Shown in pieces: positions 1-7,939 of a stretch of 64,000 bases of DNA. Source of the DNA: a virus; the IMG/VR virus record IMGVR_UViG_3300017963_000265, positions 1 through 64,000 of that record. One strand, written 5' to 3'. Below the pieces are notes generated by a model, which worked only from the letters and a program-made list of their open reading frames with translations, searched no databases and was not told the origin of the DNA. Every line of letters starts with the position of its first letter. The first letter of the stretch is position 1. The translations under genes were made by a program, and so were the position numbers.

Positions 1-33
1 ATCATCCCCCTATTCGGATTGGTCTTACAGGTT

Positions 34-363
34 TCAGAAATAGAAACTAGCTGATCTGTTGTTAAATGCTTCATCAAACTCATTCTCTCCTCCCACACAG
101 GTCGGGGACCCGCTGTCATTGAATCTTACCACAATCGGCGGACCGGTATCTAATAAGCAATAGCAAGTAACTATCTTATCCCCAGCAGTAGAATAATAAT
201 CCTTATGCCTATATCTAACCCCAACAAGGTCTTGAATCACTCTCCCACACTCTAGTCTACAACATTCTGTTATTCTCTCATTCTCCACAATTCTAGCGCG
301 TACACAAAAACCGATTAATATGAGTATCACAATAATAATTGACGTAATAGCAACTGCTTTCAT
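34..363 (-). CDS. Small membrane-anchored protein, unknown function
   Basis: A 109-aa protein with one Ile/Val-rich hydrophobic segment at about residues 4-20 followed by arginines, read as an N-terminal membrane anchor. The rest is soluble and cysteine-rich (ECCRLEC, TCYC), which would suit disulfides outside the cytoplasm. The ATG overlaps the stop of the upstream gene in an ATGA, so the two are probably translationally coupled. I recognise no family. Function is unknown. Confidence 0.7.
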   Translation of the reverse strand: MKAVAITSIIIVILILIGFCVRARIVENERITECCRLECGRVIQDLVGVRYRHKDYYSTAGDKIVTCYCLLDTGPPIVVRFNDSGSPTCVGGENEFDEAFNNRSASFYF

Positions 364-752
364 AATCTTTCTACCTTAAGTCCTCCATCAGGTTTGACCT
401 TTTTTATCTTATAAGAGGTGGTCTCAGATGGCTCATAACATTTTCTGCTTATGAACGAGTATATTGCCTGCTCGATCTTAGTAAATCCTATTTCTGCGTT
501 TATACATAATTCAACGATAAACCGAAGCACCATCTTATCCTTACAATGCAAATAAACTAGTTTGTAGGTGAATAAGCGGGTAGTTCGAATCAGATTCTTA
601 AGTACTTGATACGAATCCAAATACTTAAGATTATGGATAGGAACAAACCATTTTTTAGGTATGAAACAAGCGTTATTAAGTTCTAGGATGCGACCGACAT
701 CTGAAGACATAAAAATTGGAGGATGAAAACGGACGTCCGTGACCTCATTCAT
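360..752 (-). CDS. Hypothetical protein
   Basis: A 130-aa protein with mixed charge and no signal peptide or membrane segment. Its start overlaps the stop of the upstream gene (ATGA) and is preceded by GGAGG. It sits in a chain of overlapping leftward genes, between a KOW/SH3-like protein and a membrane-anchored protein. No motif recognised. Confidence 0.7.
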   Translation of the reverse strand: MNEVTDVRFHPPIFMSSDVGRILELNNACFIPKKWFVPIHNLKYLDSYQVLKNLIRTTRLFTYKLVYLHCKDKMVLRFIVELCINAEIGFTKIEQAIYSFISRKCYEPSETTSYKIKKVKPDGGLKVERL

Positions 753-1318
753 AGTTCATACACCTCCTCCAAGAATTCCGGAAGGATGTTGACCCGTGAC
801 TTATCCTCTAGCTCAACAACGTATAGGTTCTTTCTTGAGTCCATTACCTTTATCGTGGCCTGCTTCCCGTATATCGATTCATCTGGTATGTACAATGTTG
901 GATCAAAATCCAACCTCGAACTATCAGAATTCTTCGCCAACACCGACAAAACACGGGTTCTAAGTAACACGTCCTTGTACTCATCGTTCTTCCTTATTCT
1001 AACTTTGGTTCCTGGTTTTAACATAAGATACTCCTCGAATTTTTCGCGAAAAGCATTAATCAAATCTATTTGTCTGGCTAGGTCCATCTCCTCAGATGAA
1101 ATCTGAAAATGAAGAGTCGAGGCCTTAGATCTCATTCTCTTCAACTTCTTCTCCAAAACCTCTTTCTTAGTTCTTCCAAAAAAGTAATATCCACCCTCTT
1201 TTTGAACCCTTTTCGGAGCTACCCCACCAAATTTGGCAGTGACTGTATGCGGAGTCTCTTTCACGACTTCGAGAAGCTCTATATCATCATTAAACGTAGT
1301 CATCTTATACCAAATCAT
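749..1318 (-). CDS. Hypothetical protein
   Basis: A 189-aa protein. The first 60 residues are basic and the C-terminal half (from LKPGTKVRI) alternates short hydrophobic strands like an SH3/KOW-type barrel, which is only an impression. Two in-frame ATGs lie close together (MIWYKM and MTTFND). The first overlaps the upstream gene by 14 nt and has a weak AGAGGG upstream, so the exact start is uncertain. Function unknown. Confidence 0.7.
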   Translation of the reverse strand: MIWYKMTTFNDDIELLEVVKETPHTVTAKFGGVAPKRVQKEGGYYFFGRTKKEVLEKKLKRMRSKASTLHFQISSEEMDLARQIDLINAFREKFEEYLMLKPGTKVRIRKNDEYKDVLLRTRVLSVLAKNSDSSRLDFDPTLYIPDESIYGKQATIKVMDSRKNLYVVELEDKSRVNILPEFLEEVYEL

Positions 1319-1862
1319 TGACTACCCTCTCCAATCCACGCCTCTCGAACTCACTGTCCTGTTTGGCTGACTCTATGTATCCGTAGGTGAGGGCATGACT
1401 GAGCTCATGAACGACCAGCCCGATTATCCTCAAGATACTGGTCTGTCTAGTGCCCTTAATCAGAGAAGCTATTCTTATCGCATGTTGATTCGGCCAATAA
1501 TCCCCGCAATTCTTTAAGCCGACGGCTAGAACATATTCTGTATCGTAAAAGAATATCCTTAAAGCCGTAAGTCTTCGTCTAAGCACCACCTCGGGAATAC
1601 CAAGCTCCTGGGACCAGAAAGAGACGGTCCTATCCACAATCTCAACGAAAAGCGCTTCGGATAAAATCGGGAATACCAGTTTTGACAATTTCACCTTCAC
1701 ATACCCGAAACCGACATTTAATATAAGGTCCCACTGAAAGTTCTTCTTCTTGTCCGCGTTCAACTGCCTTTTAATCACCAGATGAACGGTCAAGATAACG
1801 ATAGTTGTCGCTAACCCTATCCCCCCAAATACCAGAGCCAGTATTTCAGATACTTCCATCAT
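1305..1862 (-). CDS. Membrane-anchored HExxH metallopeptidase-like protein
   Basis: A 185-aa protein with a hydrophobic segment at residues 7-30 and a soluble domain ending in VVHELSHALTYG. HELSH fits the zinc-binding HExxH motif of gluzincin/metzincin peptidases, and a glutamate in SEFERRG about 18 residues later could be the third ligand. The topology suggests a membrane-tethered protease. Two tandem ATGs occur at the start; the second (1859) is better spaced from GGAG. The start overlaps the upstream winged-helix gene. Peptidase activity is inferred from the motif only. Confidence 0.65.
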   Translation of the reverse strand: MMEVSEILALVFGGIGLATTIVILTVHLVIKRQLNADKKKNFQWDLILNVGFGYVKVKLSKLVFPILSEALFVEIVDRTVSFWSQELGIPEVVLRRRLTALRIFFYDTEYVLAVGLKNCGDYWPNQHAIRIASLIKGTRQTSILRIIGLVVHELSHALTYGYIESAKQDSEFERRGLERVVNDLV

Positions 1863-2101
1863 CTTCTCCTTTTCCTGTTTCTGGACTCACCATCAGCCGT
1901 GAGAACGTAAGTATTGACAGCTTTTCCAGAGCCTGGGAGTACTTTCGTCATTCCAGACTCTTTTATCAAACCAGACTTCTTCGCCTCTCTCAAGAGAGAG
2001 TCAATCTCTGCTATCCTACCCCCTACGCTGTCTATTACTTCCTTCCTAGCCTTAGGGCCGGTGTTCATGAATAACAAAAGTTCGTCCATTTTATCTTCCA
2101 T
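1859..2101 (-). CDS. Small winged-helix-like protein
   Basis: An 80-aa protein. ARKEVIDSV, then two helices ending LREAKKSGLIKESG and a short beta hairpin (NTYVLT) before a basic tail, resemble a winged-helix DNA-binding fold. AGGAG precedes the ATG at good spacing. It is the first gene after the terminator at 2127-2158, so it may begin a transcription unit that runs down to the window's left edge. DNA binding is inferred. Confidence 0.6.
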   Translation of the reverse strand: MEDKMDELLLFMNTGPKARKEVIDSVGGRIAEIDSLLREAKKSGLIKESGMTKVLPGSGKAVNTYVLTADGESRNRKRRR

Positions 2102-2126
2102 TCTTCGCTCCTGTTCTAGAAAAAAA

Positions 2127-2158
2127 GAATTCCTGAGTAATAAGTTACTCAGGAATTC
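2127..2158 (-). terminator. Rho-independent terminator after the DHH gene
   Basis: A perfect 14-bp stem with a 4-nt loop. Read on the minus strand it is followed by seven Ts. It lies 25 bp past the stop of the DHH phosphoesterase gene. Confidence 0.9.
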
Positions 2159-2182
2159 ATCTATCTTATACTGAAATTAGGA

Positions 2183-3220
2183 CTATTTTTGTTTGGGTAT
2201 GAATGAAGTAGGAGGTCTTTCACTAGTAAATCCAGCAGCGCGGACATGACCTCCTCCTCCGTACAGCTTCGCTATCTTCGACACATTTAATCTTCCGTCC
2301 GACCTCAGCTCATAGTGCCAGACCCTATCTTTACCTCTTTCCTTGTACCAACACACCCCGAGACCGTCCTTAGAATCCACAGCAAGCTGATGAGCTATAT
2401 CCGATGCCTGGTTTGGGACGTTCGCTGTCATCAGACCTGTTAGACCGTTCATCGTAACTTCTTCAGCCCGTCTTATGGCAGATTTCTTGAGTCTCTCCAT
2501 GTAGTCGCGGATAGCTTTTCCCTCACGAACTACGTCACCGAACTCAGTCTCTAGTCTATTATTCATGATCTCACACGATTCTAAGGATAATTGATATTTC
2601 CTGAATGCAGACCTAATGGATTTTGAGTGCGGGAGATCAAATTTATACAGATCGTGCTCTGCAACGTACTCAGCCAAATACGTTGGGATTGCTGGAGGAC
2701 CTGACGACAGGTGGAATCCGTTCAGATAGTCCGCAGTCATTATACATCCAGGTACGCCGTCTTCGAATATGATTCTGCAATTGAGGTCCGTATATGTACA
2801 GTACGATCTCAACCCCATCTCCACTGTCCTATTAAAAATATTAAAACCTTTCCCCAATTCCTGAAGATAGGTAGAGTATTTATCTCGTGCACTAACATGA
2901 TGGTCCAGAAGAATTACCAGCCCACTCCTATTCTTCGCGAATTCGAACAATTCGTCTGAAGGGAAAGAGAAGTCCAGGATGTAGACCAGAGCATCTGGCC
3001 GATCATTCAACTCCTCAATTTTCGTGATGTGATCACCGTATTTCACTGGAAATGACCAGATCTTGTGGGGTCCGGCAGCGTCTTTGAAGATATCGCCTGT
3101 TACTTTATCCTCAAAAATACTGTCTATTTCTTTATTAAGGATCCACGCCGATACATACCCATCCCAATCGTTATGATGAAGTATAAACGTATTCATGACA
3201 TTTTTCTCTGTCTGATCCAA
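2183..3220 (-). CDS. DHH/DHHA1-family phosphoesterase
   Basis: A 345-aa protein with the motifs of the DHH superfamily in order: HHNDWDG near residue 16 (metal-binding HxDxDG type), ILDF near residue 82, LLDHH near residue 105 (the DHH motif) and GGGGHVRAAGF near residue 327 (the DHHA1 GGGH motif). Members are Mn-dependent phosphodiesterases such as nanoRNase/oligoribonuclease NrnA/B, RecJ and cyclic-dinucleotide hydrolases. The NrnB-like layout suggests degradation of short RNA or signalling nucleotides. The start is read as TTG because AAGGAG lies 7 nt upstream; an ATG nine codons in (MNTF) is the alternative. Confidence 0.85.
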   Translation of the reverse strand: MDQTEKNVMNTFILHHNDWDGYVSAWILNKEIDSIFEDKVTGDIFKDAAGPHKIWSFPVKYGDHITKIEELNDRPDALVYILDFSFPSDELFEFAKNRSGLVILLDHHVSARDKYSTYLQELGKGFNIFNRTVEMGLRSYCTYTDLNCRIIFEDGVPGCIMTADYLNGFHLSSGPPAIPTYLAEYVAEHDLYKFDLPHSKSIRSAFRKYQLSLESCEIMNNRLETEFGDVVREGKAIRDYMERLKKSAIRRAEEVTMNGLTGLMTANVPNQASDIAHQLAVDSKDGLGVCWYKERGKDRVWHYELRSDGRLNVSKIAKLYGGGGHVRAAGFTSERPPTSFIPKQK

Positions 3221-3243
3221 AATATTCTCCTTTTTGTGATTTC

Positions 3244-3402
3244 TTAGAAGGAAGACACTGAGTACTTTTTACCGCATCTGTTGCAGATGTAGAATTTTCC
3301 TTCTGCGGTTTGGGTGAGAACAGCCACTCCCAGCTTACAACCAGAACATCTTATCTTGGCCGGCCCAGCAGGATGCTGTCTTTTAGTCACTTTCTTACCC
3401 AT
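3244..3402 (-). CDS. Small zinc-ribbon protein
   Basis: A 52-aa protein, mostly one zinc ribbon: CSGC and CNRC about 20 residues apart, in a basic background. The start MGKKVTK is chosen because GGAGG sits 5 nt before it. A longer reading in the same frame would run into the upstream gene. The start overlaps the stop of the coiled-coil gene by 8 nt. It probably binds nucleic acid or protein; the partner is unknown. Confidence 0.7.
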   Translation of the reverse strand: MGKKVTKRQHPAGPAKIRCSGCKLGVAVLTQTAEGKFYICNRCGKKYSVSSF

Positions 3403-4348
3403 TACCGCCTCCAAACACTGTCGCTCCCTCTGGAACCTTGAATTCCGCCCTCTCGTATTTGTTGGATTGTTCCTGCTGAACAATTAGTTCTCTAGCCTCT
3501 TTATCTTTCCCGGCCTGCAGAAGAGCTATGATTTGACTGGACAGGTCCTGTTCTGGATTCTCCACATGTACACGCTCACTCTCCTCCAATTCCTTTTGCT
3601 CAGCCTTTTTTCTTTCTTCCTCGGCCTTCTTTTCCTCTTCAGCTTTCTTTTCCTTCGCGATCATATCCCTGACGGTATTCAATGCCGAAGGAAGATACTT
3701 CCTCAGGAATCCCTTATCCTCGTCAGTTACCCTCCGCTTCTCACTTAGCAAACCTATGGCGTATCCAAAAAGCTCATCAAACTGTTCGTCTGTCTCCGAG
3801 GCCAGATACCTAGACATTGTCTCCGAGTCAGTCTTCTCCCGTAGCTCATTGAGAAAAGGTACCCACACAGATACCCAGTATTTCATTACTTCCCTATCAA
3901 GAAGCTCTTTCAACTCCTCATCAGGAATTGTTTGACCGCACATAAAAGCGTTATGGTCCTTGGCAAAATAGATTTGATCCGTGTACCAATCCCAATTAAG
4001 GCAAACATTTCTGTTGTCATCTGGTAACGGGGTCTCAAGATCTGAGGAAGTCAAAATCCTAGTTTTTGTAGTACCCTCGGTCTTGTCGCAGCAGAGATCG
4101 TTCAAGACTCTTCTTATAATCATCACATGATGTTCGAAAGCCCTTAATCCGCTATTCATTTTGGATTGGTTATTCCACAAGGCCTTGTTCGATTCGATAA
4201 CCTTCTTCTCGAACTTTCTCAGATTCTCGTTCATCTGTTTTATAATATCCGAGAATTGCTTAAACAGGGCCTCGTTTTGACTTCGAACGGACTGTCTTGC
4301 GGTTAGAGGTCTTGTTCTTCCTCGCGGCTTTCTTTTTGCTTTTGACAT
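3395..4348 (-). CDS. Coiled-coil hypothetical protein
   Basis: A 317-aa protein with a basic N-terminus (residues 1-20), helical segments around 30-70, and a long Lys/Glu-rich coiled coil at about 230-260. AAGGAG precedes the ATG, so this start is well supported even though it lies 89 nt inside the upstream gene in another frame. No family recognised. It may be structural or regulatory. Confidence 0.75.
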   Translation of the reverse strand: MSKAKRKPRGRTRPLTARQSVRSQNEALFKQFSDIIKQMNENLRKFEKKVIESNKALWNNQSKMNSGLRAFEHHVMIIRRVLNDLCCDKTEGTTKTRILTSSDLETPLPDDNRNVCLNWDWYTDQIYFAKDHNAFMCGQTIPDEELKELLDREVMKYWVSVWVPFLNELREKTDSETMSRYLASETDEQFDELFGYAIGLLSEKRRVTDEDKGFLRKYLPSALNTVRDMIAKEKKAEEEKKAEEERKKAEQKELEESERVHVENPEQDLSSQIIALLQAGKDKEARELIVQQEQSNKYERAEFKVPEGATVFGGGNG

Positions 4349-4613
4349 TTTTCTCCTTACCTACTTCTAATCCAGTGAGCTCTGAGACCTCAGAGTCTAT
4401 TCCGTTTATCTTTTTTTCCAGCTCCGCAATCACGTCCTCGATGTATGATTCAGGGACTATGAGCTCCCCGCAGATGTGCGGAGCTTGTATTCCTTGTTCT
4501 GGTTTGAACGTGTCTGTACTAACAAACCTTTTTAGGAAGTCGATGACAGTAGAATATACAGCCTTCCTGTACTCTCCCTCCTTAACAGTTTGGATAATTT
4601 CCTTTACTCTCAT
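4260..4613 (-). CDS. Hypothetical protein with Lys/Arg-rich tail
   Basis: A 117-aa protein. The first 80 residues look folded (helical, acidic/hydrophobic) and the last 30 are almost all Lys, Arg, Ser and Asn. That tail overlaps the start of the next gene by 89 nt, and both frames encode basic peptides there. Function unknown. Confidence 0.65.
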   Translation of the reverse strand: MRVKEIIQTVKEGEYRKAVYSTVIDFLKRFVSTDTFKPEQGIQAPHICGELIVPESYIEDVIAELEKKINGIDSEVSELTGLEVGKEKNVKSKKKAARKNKTSNRKTVRSKSKRGPV

Positions 4614-5366
4614 CTAAGCACTTATAAAAGCCTTGATTCTGCTTTCCAGAGACGCGCCGTTCTTAGTGTCCTGAATGATATTTTTAAGTGGGTAGATATG
4701 CAAAGCTCTGCTTTTCCTAACCCTGGCAATTTCCTCTCCTCCCCTGTCTCGGGCCATCTCCATCATGGTCCTGTATCTAATGTCTTCGGTGTGGAACTTG
4801 AGATAGATGTCGGCATCCATATCTAACTTCAACATCACCCGTATAATCGCCTCCACCCAATTCTGGTGGGTTAATTTAAGCAACCTCTCTCCAATAGTTT
4901 TTTCTGAATCCCATACCCTTCCACATTTCGAACAGTAACTGATTGATTTAAACTCCTCAAACCCATTCTCCACAACATTTTGCTGGCTTATCTGGTACGG
5001 ATAAATCAACGCCCCGCATTCTGGATTAGGGCACTCGTACAGCTTTTGGTCTCCTCCTCCATTAAACATGGTCCCTGACAGCCATACACTAATCGCTCCG
5101 CAAAAAGGTTTCACGACAGTCGTTCTGTGTTTATCAAAATGAACCTCTATCTTGAACTTCGCTCTTAGGTCCCTGTGAAGTAGCTTCTTGAGAATCTCTA
5201 TCCTCTTGTTCACGGCCTCCATTTCTCTTGAATCGAGAGGCTCTACTTTCCTTCCCTCCATCTCCCTCCTAGCCATCTCGATCTGATTCTGTATCTCATG
5301 TTCAGGGCCGAACTCAAGTTCTCTTCTAGCATGGATATCGCTGATCACGTTGTAGCTTCTGGTCAT
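4614..5366 (-). CDS. Zinc-ribbon protein, unknown function
   Basis: A 250-aa protein with a helical N-terminus and a central zinc ribbon: CPNPEC near residue 112 and CSKCG near 144. The C-terminal half is helical and basic (ARVRKSRALHIYPL). AGAGGAG precedes the ATG, which overlaps the upstream stop (ATGA). Possibly nucleic-acid binding. Confidence 0.7.
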   Translation of the reverse strand: MTRSYNVISDIHARRELEFGPEHEIQNQIEMARREMEGRKVEPLDSREMEAVNKRIEILKKLLHRDLRAKFKIEVHFDKHRTTVVKPFCGAISVWLSGTMFNGGGDQKLYECPNPECGALIYPYQISQQNVVENGFEEFKSISYCSKCGRVWDSEKTIGERLLKLTHQNWVEAIIRVMLKLDMDADIYLKFHTEDIRYRTMMEMARDRGGEEIARVRKSRALHIYPLKNIIQDTKNGASLESRIKAFISA

Positions 5367-5827
5367 CTAGTAGCTCCTCTAACAAGATGAGCTCCCTTCA
5401 TTTTATGAGGAGCTTTTGGGTTTATGGGACCTTCAGGCTTATTCCTGTTTTCATCGGCTCCGATTAGGGGATATTCTTCAAGGAGGGAACCCTTCGCATG
5501 GTCTGCCACACCGGTCGTAGGAATGTTCTTAATCAATCGGACGATTTCCGATTTAACCGATTTGGGGTCTTCCCCGCAATATCTTACAATCATCTCCCAT
5601 GCATACTTCACGACCCCATTATCAGCGAAATAAAAGATTCCAGAATGAAATTGCCACTTCCTATCCCCTAAGATAATCCTTCCCAAAACCTCTCTCCACC
5701 GCGGTTTCTTGTCGGGATATACCCTGTGGACAACCCTAAAAGATTCCTCAGACTCGGTGACTTTGACCACTTCCCCGTATTTGGTGCCATTTATTGCGTT
5801 GATAATCTCTTCCAATATTGCCTCCAT
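5363..5827 (-). CDS. Hypothetical protein
   Basis: A 154-aa protein with alternating beta-like segments and Trp-rich stretches (RWREVLGR, KWQFHSG), no membrane segment and no zinc motif. No good ribosome binding site precedes the ATG, so the start is less sure. It is the first gene after the hairpin at 5869-5902. Confidence 0.6.
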   Translation of the reverse strand: MEAILEEIINAINGTKYGEVVKVTESEESFRVVHRVYPDKKPRWREVLGRIILGDRKWQFHSGIFYFADNGVVKYAWEMIVRYCGEDPKSVKSEIVRLIKNIPTTGVADHAKGSLLEEYPLIGADENRNKPEGPINPKAPHKMKGAHLVRGATR

Positions 5828-5868
5828 CTTCTAAATTAGTAGATAAGCACAGATTTTGACGTATATCT

Positions 5869-5902
5869 AGTACAATTGGCCTGATTGCAGGCCAATTGTA
5901 CT
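5869..5902 (-). terminator. Perfect hairpin without a U-tract
   Basis: A perfect 15-bp stem with a 4-nt loop in the spacer between two leftward genes. No T-run follows on the minus strand, so it is not a standard intrinsic terminator. It may be an RNA-processing or transcript-end-protecting hairpin. Confidence 0.6.
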
Positions 5903-5912
5903 GATTCTGTAG

Positions 5913-6587
5913 TTATTTTGGACCGGAATATACAGATTTTAAAAGCTTCATGTCCCTGTCTGTAATCTTTTGTAGAAGAATGGTGCCAGCATCCCCAGTC
6001 GGATACATGATAGATTTTTTGACCCTGTCATTGTCCAGACCCAAAGCATTTAAAAAGGCTCTAAGATATAGATTGGTCATGATCTTTACTCTGACGGACT
6101 CCTTCCACGGTTTGTAGTCAGGATCTGCAGATACACGCACCCCGTAAATGTTTCCGTTTTTGTGATAGACACTAGAAAATATAGGTACTGATTTGTTCGT
6201 AGTAACCACTACAGATTCTTCCCCCTCTACATCCTCTACAGAGCTTGTGACTAAAACAATCCCCTTTACGACCTTCTTCCTGGAGTTGGAGTATTCGGTC
6301 TTCATAGACCACGGATAGCAGCTCAAGAACACTATTTTATTCGTGGAAGAGTTTATTCTTTGAATGGCGTCATTCATATAATGGAAATGAGAGTGAAGAA
6401 CATCGCTGTAGAAACAGGAAATCGGAAGGTCCGTCCCTTTCCACACCACGGGCTTTGAGTCCACACGCATAAACCCGTTATCGCCTTCCCCCCTGGCAAC
6501 TGCGCATATTATGGAAGATGCGGCCACAGAGAGAATGATGAAAGCCAATAATGACATAACCCAGTACTTTTTCAAAAATTCGGACAT
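5913..6587 (-). CDS. Membrane-anchored, catalytically dead metzincin-like protein
   Basis: A 224-aa protein with a transmembrane or signal segment at about residues 13-32 and a domain laid out like a small matrixin: an early VVWKGTDLPI strand, a helix, beta strands, a second helix ending LNALGLDND, then SIMYPTGD (resembling the Met-turn) and a closing helix DRDMKLLKSVYSG. Matrixins carry HExxHxxGxxH at the second helix. Here LRAFLNALGLDN keeps the frame (ALGL) but all zinc histidines and the catalytic Glu are gone. Read as a pseudo-protease, perhaps binding rather than cutting. The start follows GGAGGAGG at proper spacing; a GTG two codons earlier is too close to it. Confidence 0.6.
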   Translation of the reverse strand: MSEFLKKYWVMSLLAFIILSVAASSIICAVARGEGDNGFMRVDSKPVVWKGTDLPISCFYSDVLHSHFHYMNDAIQRINSSTNKIVFLSCYPWSMKTEYSNSRKKVVKGIVLVTSSVEDVEGEESVVVTTNKSVPIFSSVYHKNGNIYGVRVSADPDYKPWKESVRVKIMTNLYLRAFLNALGLDNDRVKKSIMYPTGDAGTILLQKITDRDMKLLKSVYSGPK

Positions 6588-6589
6588 AA

Positions 6590-6844
6590 TCACCTCCTCC
6601 GGTATTTGTTTGAGATATACTCAAAATCCCAATTCATCTTCTTGTGGCTGATTTTTTCCAAATCAGCCACAGCACCTTCAAAAGACTGAATAAGATAATC
6701 TAAGCTCAGATCATATTTTTCTCTGAGAATCTTTATCACAGTTCTCAGAGAATTCTCGGCCACTAGTTGCTGGATTAAGTTCTTTGGCAGGCCCTTTACT
6801 TCTTCTTCCGAGTAAACGACATTCATCTCTATTTTTATGTCCAT
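6590..6844 (-). CDS. Hypothetical protein
   Basis: An 84-aa mostly helical, charged protein. GGAG lies 4 nt before the ATG. It begins 134 nt inside the upstream reading frame. The sequence of this frame looks more protein-like than the overlapping tail of its neighbour. No family recognised. Confidence 0.6.
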   Translation of the reverse strand: MDIKIEMNVVYSEEEVKGLPKNLIQQLVAENSLRTVIKILREKYDLSLDYLIQSFEGAVADLEKISHKKMNWDFEYISNKYRRR

Positions 6845-7178
6845 ATAGCTCCGCCCTCACTAGTTTCTTGAAAGATTCGCGGTCAAATTCACTAGACCAA
6901 ACAGGCATCTTCCCGAATTCAGTATTCTTCGCCTCAGACCCGAACAACCACAGCGGCTTGTGTTCAAATGAACGTTCTAAGGCTGATATGGTCTTGTTCC
7001 TGCCAAATTCCAGGAAATGTTCGTACACGATTTCAGAAATTACGTCTACGACTTCCTTCTGCCAGGGAAACCCAATCCAATGAAATTTTAGAGAAGACTC
7101 AAGACCGCGTCTTATAGAATCTAGACTTATCTTGTTCTCCTGACACAGAACTTGCACAATCTCATCCTCGTTACTCAT
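6711..7178 (-). CDS. Hypothetical protein with possible frameshifted tail
   Basis: A 155-aa reading frame. Residues 1-112 look like a helical protein. The last 40 (from GHKNRDEC) are a polar jumble lying over the next gene in another frame. A one-base change near 6845 would bring in a TAA just after the next gene's ATG. The natural protein may therefore be about 110-115 aa, with the tail a recent extension or a sequence error. Function unknown. Confidence 0.55.
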   Translation of the reverse strand: MSNEDEIVQVLCQENKISLDSIRRGLESSLKFHWIGFPWQKEVVDVISEIVYEHFLEFGRNKTISALERSFEHKPLWLFGSEAKNTEFGKMPVWSSEFDRESFKKLVRAELYGHKNRDECRLLGRRSKGPAKELNPATSGREFSENCDKDSQRKI

Positions 7179-7497
7179 TTTTATCTTTCAAAACCTCCTT
7201 GAATATCTCACCCCATTTCTTTCCTATTTCCGTCCAATCCACATCAGGTAGAATAGGGTTCACGGACACCGACTTTGACAGCACGTCGATAATATATTGG
7301 TAAGATTCGGACATATCCACGCGCTCTCTTATGTCCGAGGATACTACACGAAAATCATCCTCTATATCCTTATTAATGGGATTCCTGGAGAACGGTTCCT
7401 CCGATTTATTGAAATTCTTACATTCGGAATTTGAGCAATAGAACTTGAAGATCAAGTCCGTCCCAGGACTCTTACATAAAGGACAAAGCTTATCCAT
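7171..7497 (-). CDS. Small zinc-ribbon protein
   Basis: A 108-aa protein that starts with a zinc ribbon (CPLC, then CSNSEC about 20 residues later) followed by an acidic helical region ending WGEIFKEVL. The start MDKLCPLC is preferred because AGGAGGAAG precedes it, and it overlaps the end of the upstream gene by 8 nt. Function unknown. Confidence 0.65.
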   Translation of the reverse strand: MDKLCPLCKSPGTDLIFKFYCSNSECKNFNKSEEPFSRNPINKDIEDDFRVVSSDIRERVDMSESYQYIIDVLSKSVSVNPILPDVDWTEIGKKWGEIFKEVLKDKNE

Positions 7498-7771
7498 TCT
7501 CTTCCTCCTCAAATAACTCACCGCCAGTGAATAACACTTCTTCTCTATACGACAGCTTCCCTGATTTTATGAGAGATCTGATGGTGGAGTTGAGTTTGTC
7601 CAGAATTTCTTGTTTATTGGATAAGGCAGGAACAGCTTTGTTTATTATGAACTCTGCTCCTACTCTCTTAACAGTATCTAGAGTAATCCATCCATGTATC
7701 CCAAAATTTTGTCTTCTACTGCTCATGAATTTTTGGAGGAACTCTTTTACTCTTTTTTCTAGTTCGTCCAC
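7490..7771 (-). CDS. Hypothetical protein
   Basis: A 93-aa protein read from a GTG with GGAG upstream. Helical and rich in charged residues, with an acidic end (FEEEENG). The pattern of helices followed by SGKLSYREEVLF could be winged-helix-like, but this is weak. Confidence 0.55.
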   Translation of the reverse strand: MDELEKRVKEFLQKFMSSRRQNFGIHGWITLDTVKRVGAEFIINKAVPALSNKQEILDKLNSTIRSLIKSGKLSYREEVLFTGGELFEEEENG

Positions 7772-7919
7772 CTCTTTTCTCCTTCATAGTGTCCACTACC
7801 TTTATAACATTTTTGCATGTTAGACACCGGTGGTAGTCGTAGGCACCGTGCTTTTCGATAACAAGAAACTGACTGTCCTCGCACTTACAGACTTCTTCTT
7901 TTGGTTGTATGACACTCAT
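7716..7919 (-). CDS. Small zinc-knuckle protein with basic tail
   Basis: A 67-aa protein with CKC and CLTC motifs about 20 residues apart and a Lys/Arg-rich C-terminal tail that overlaps the next gene by 56 nt. GAGGAA precedes the ATG. Likely nucleic-acid binding by composition; no homologue recognised. Confidence 0.6.
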   Translation of the reverse strand: MSVIQPKEEVCKCEDSQFLVIEKHGAYDYHRCLTCKNVIKVVDTMKEKRGGRTRKKSKRVPPKIHEQ

Positions 7920-7939
7920 AACCGTTCCTCGATATCTGA

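Noticed and set aside
723-1106. 127-aa rightward ORF
   Set aside because: Lies opposite a better-supported leftward gene and has no ribosome binding site or protein-like sequence.
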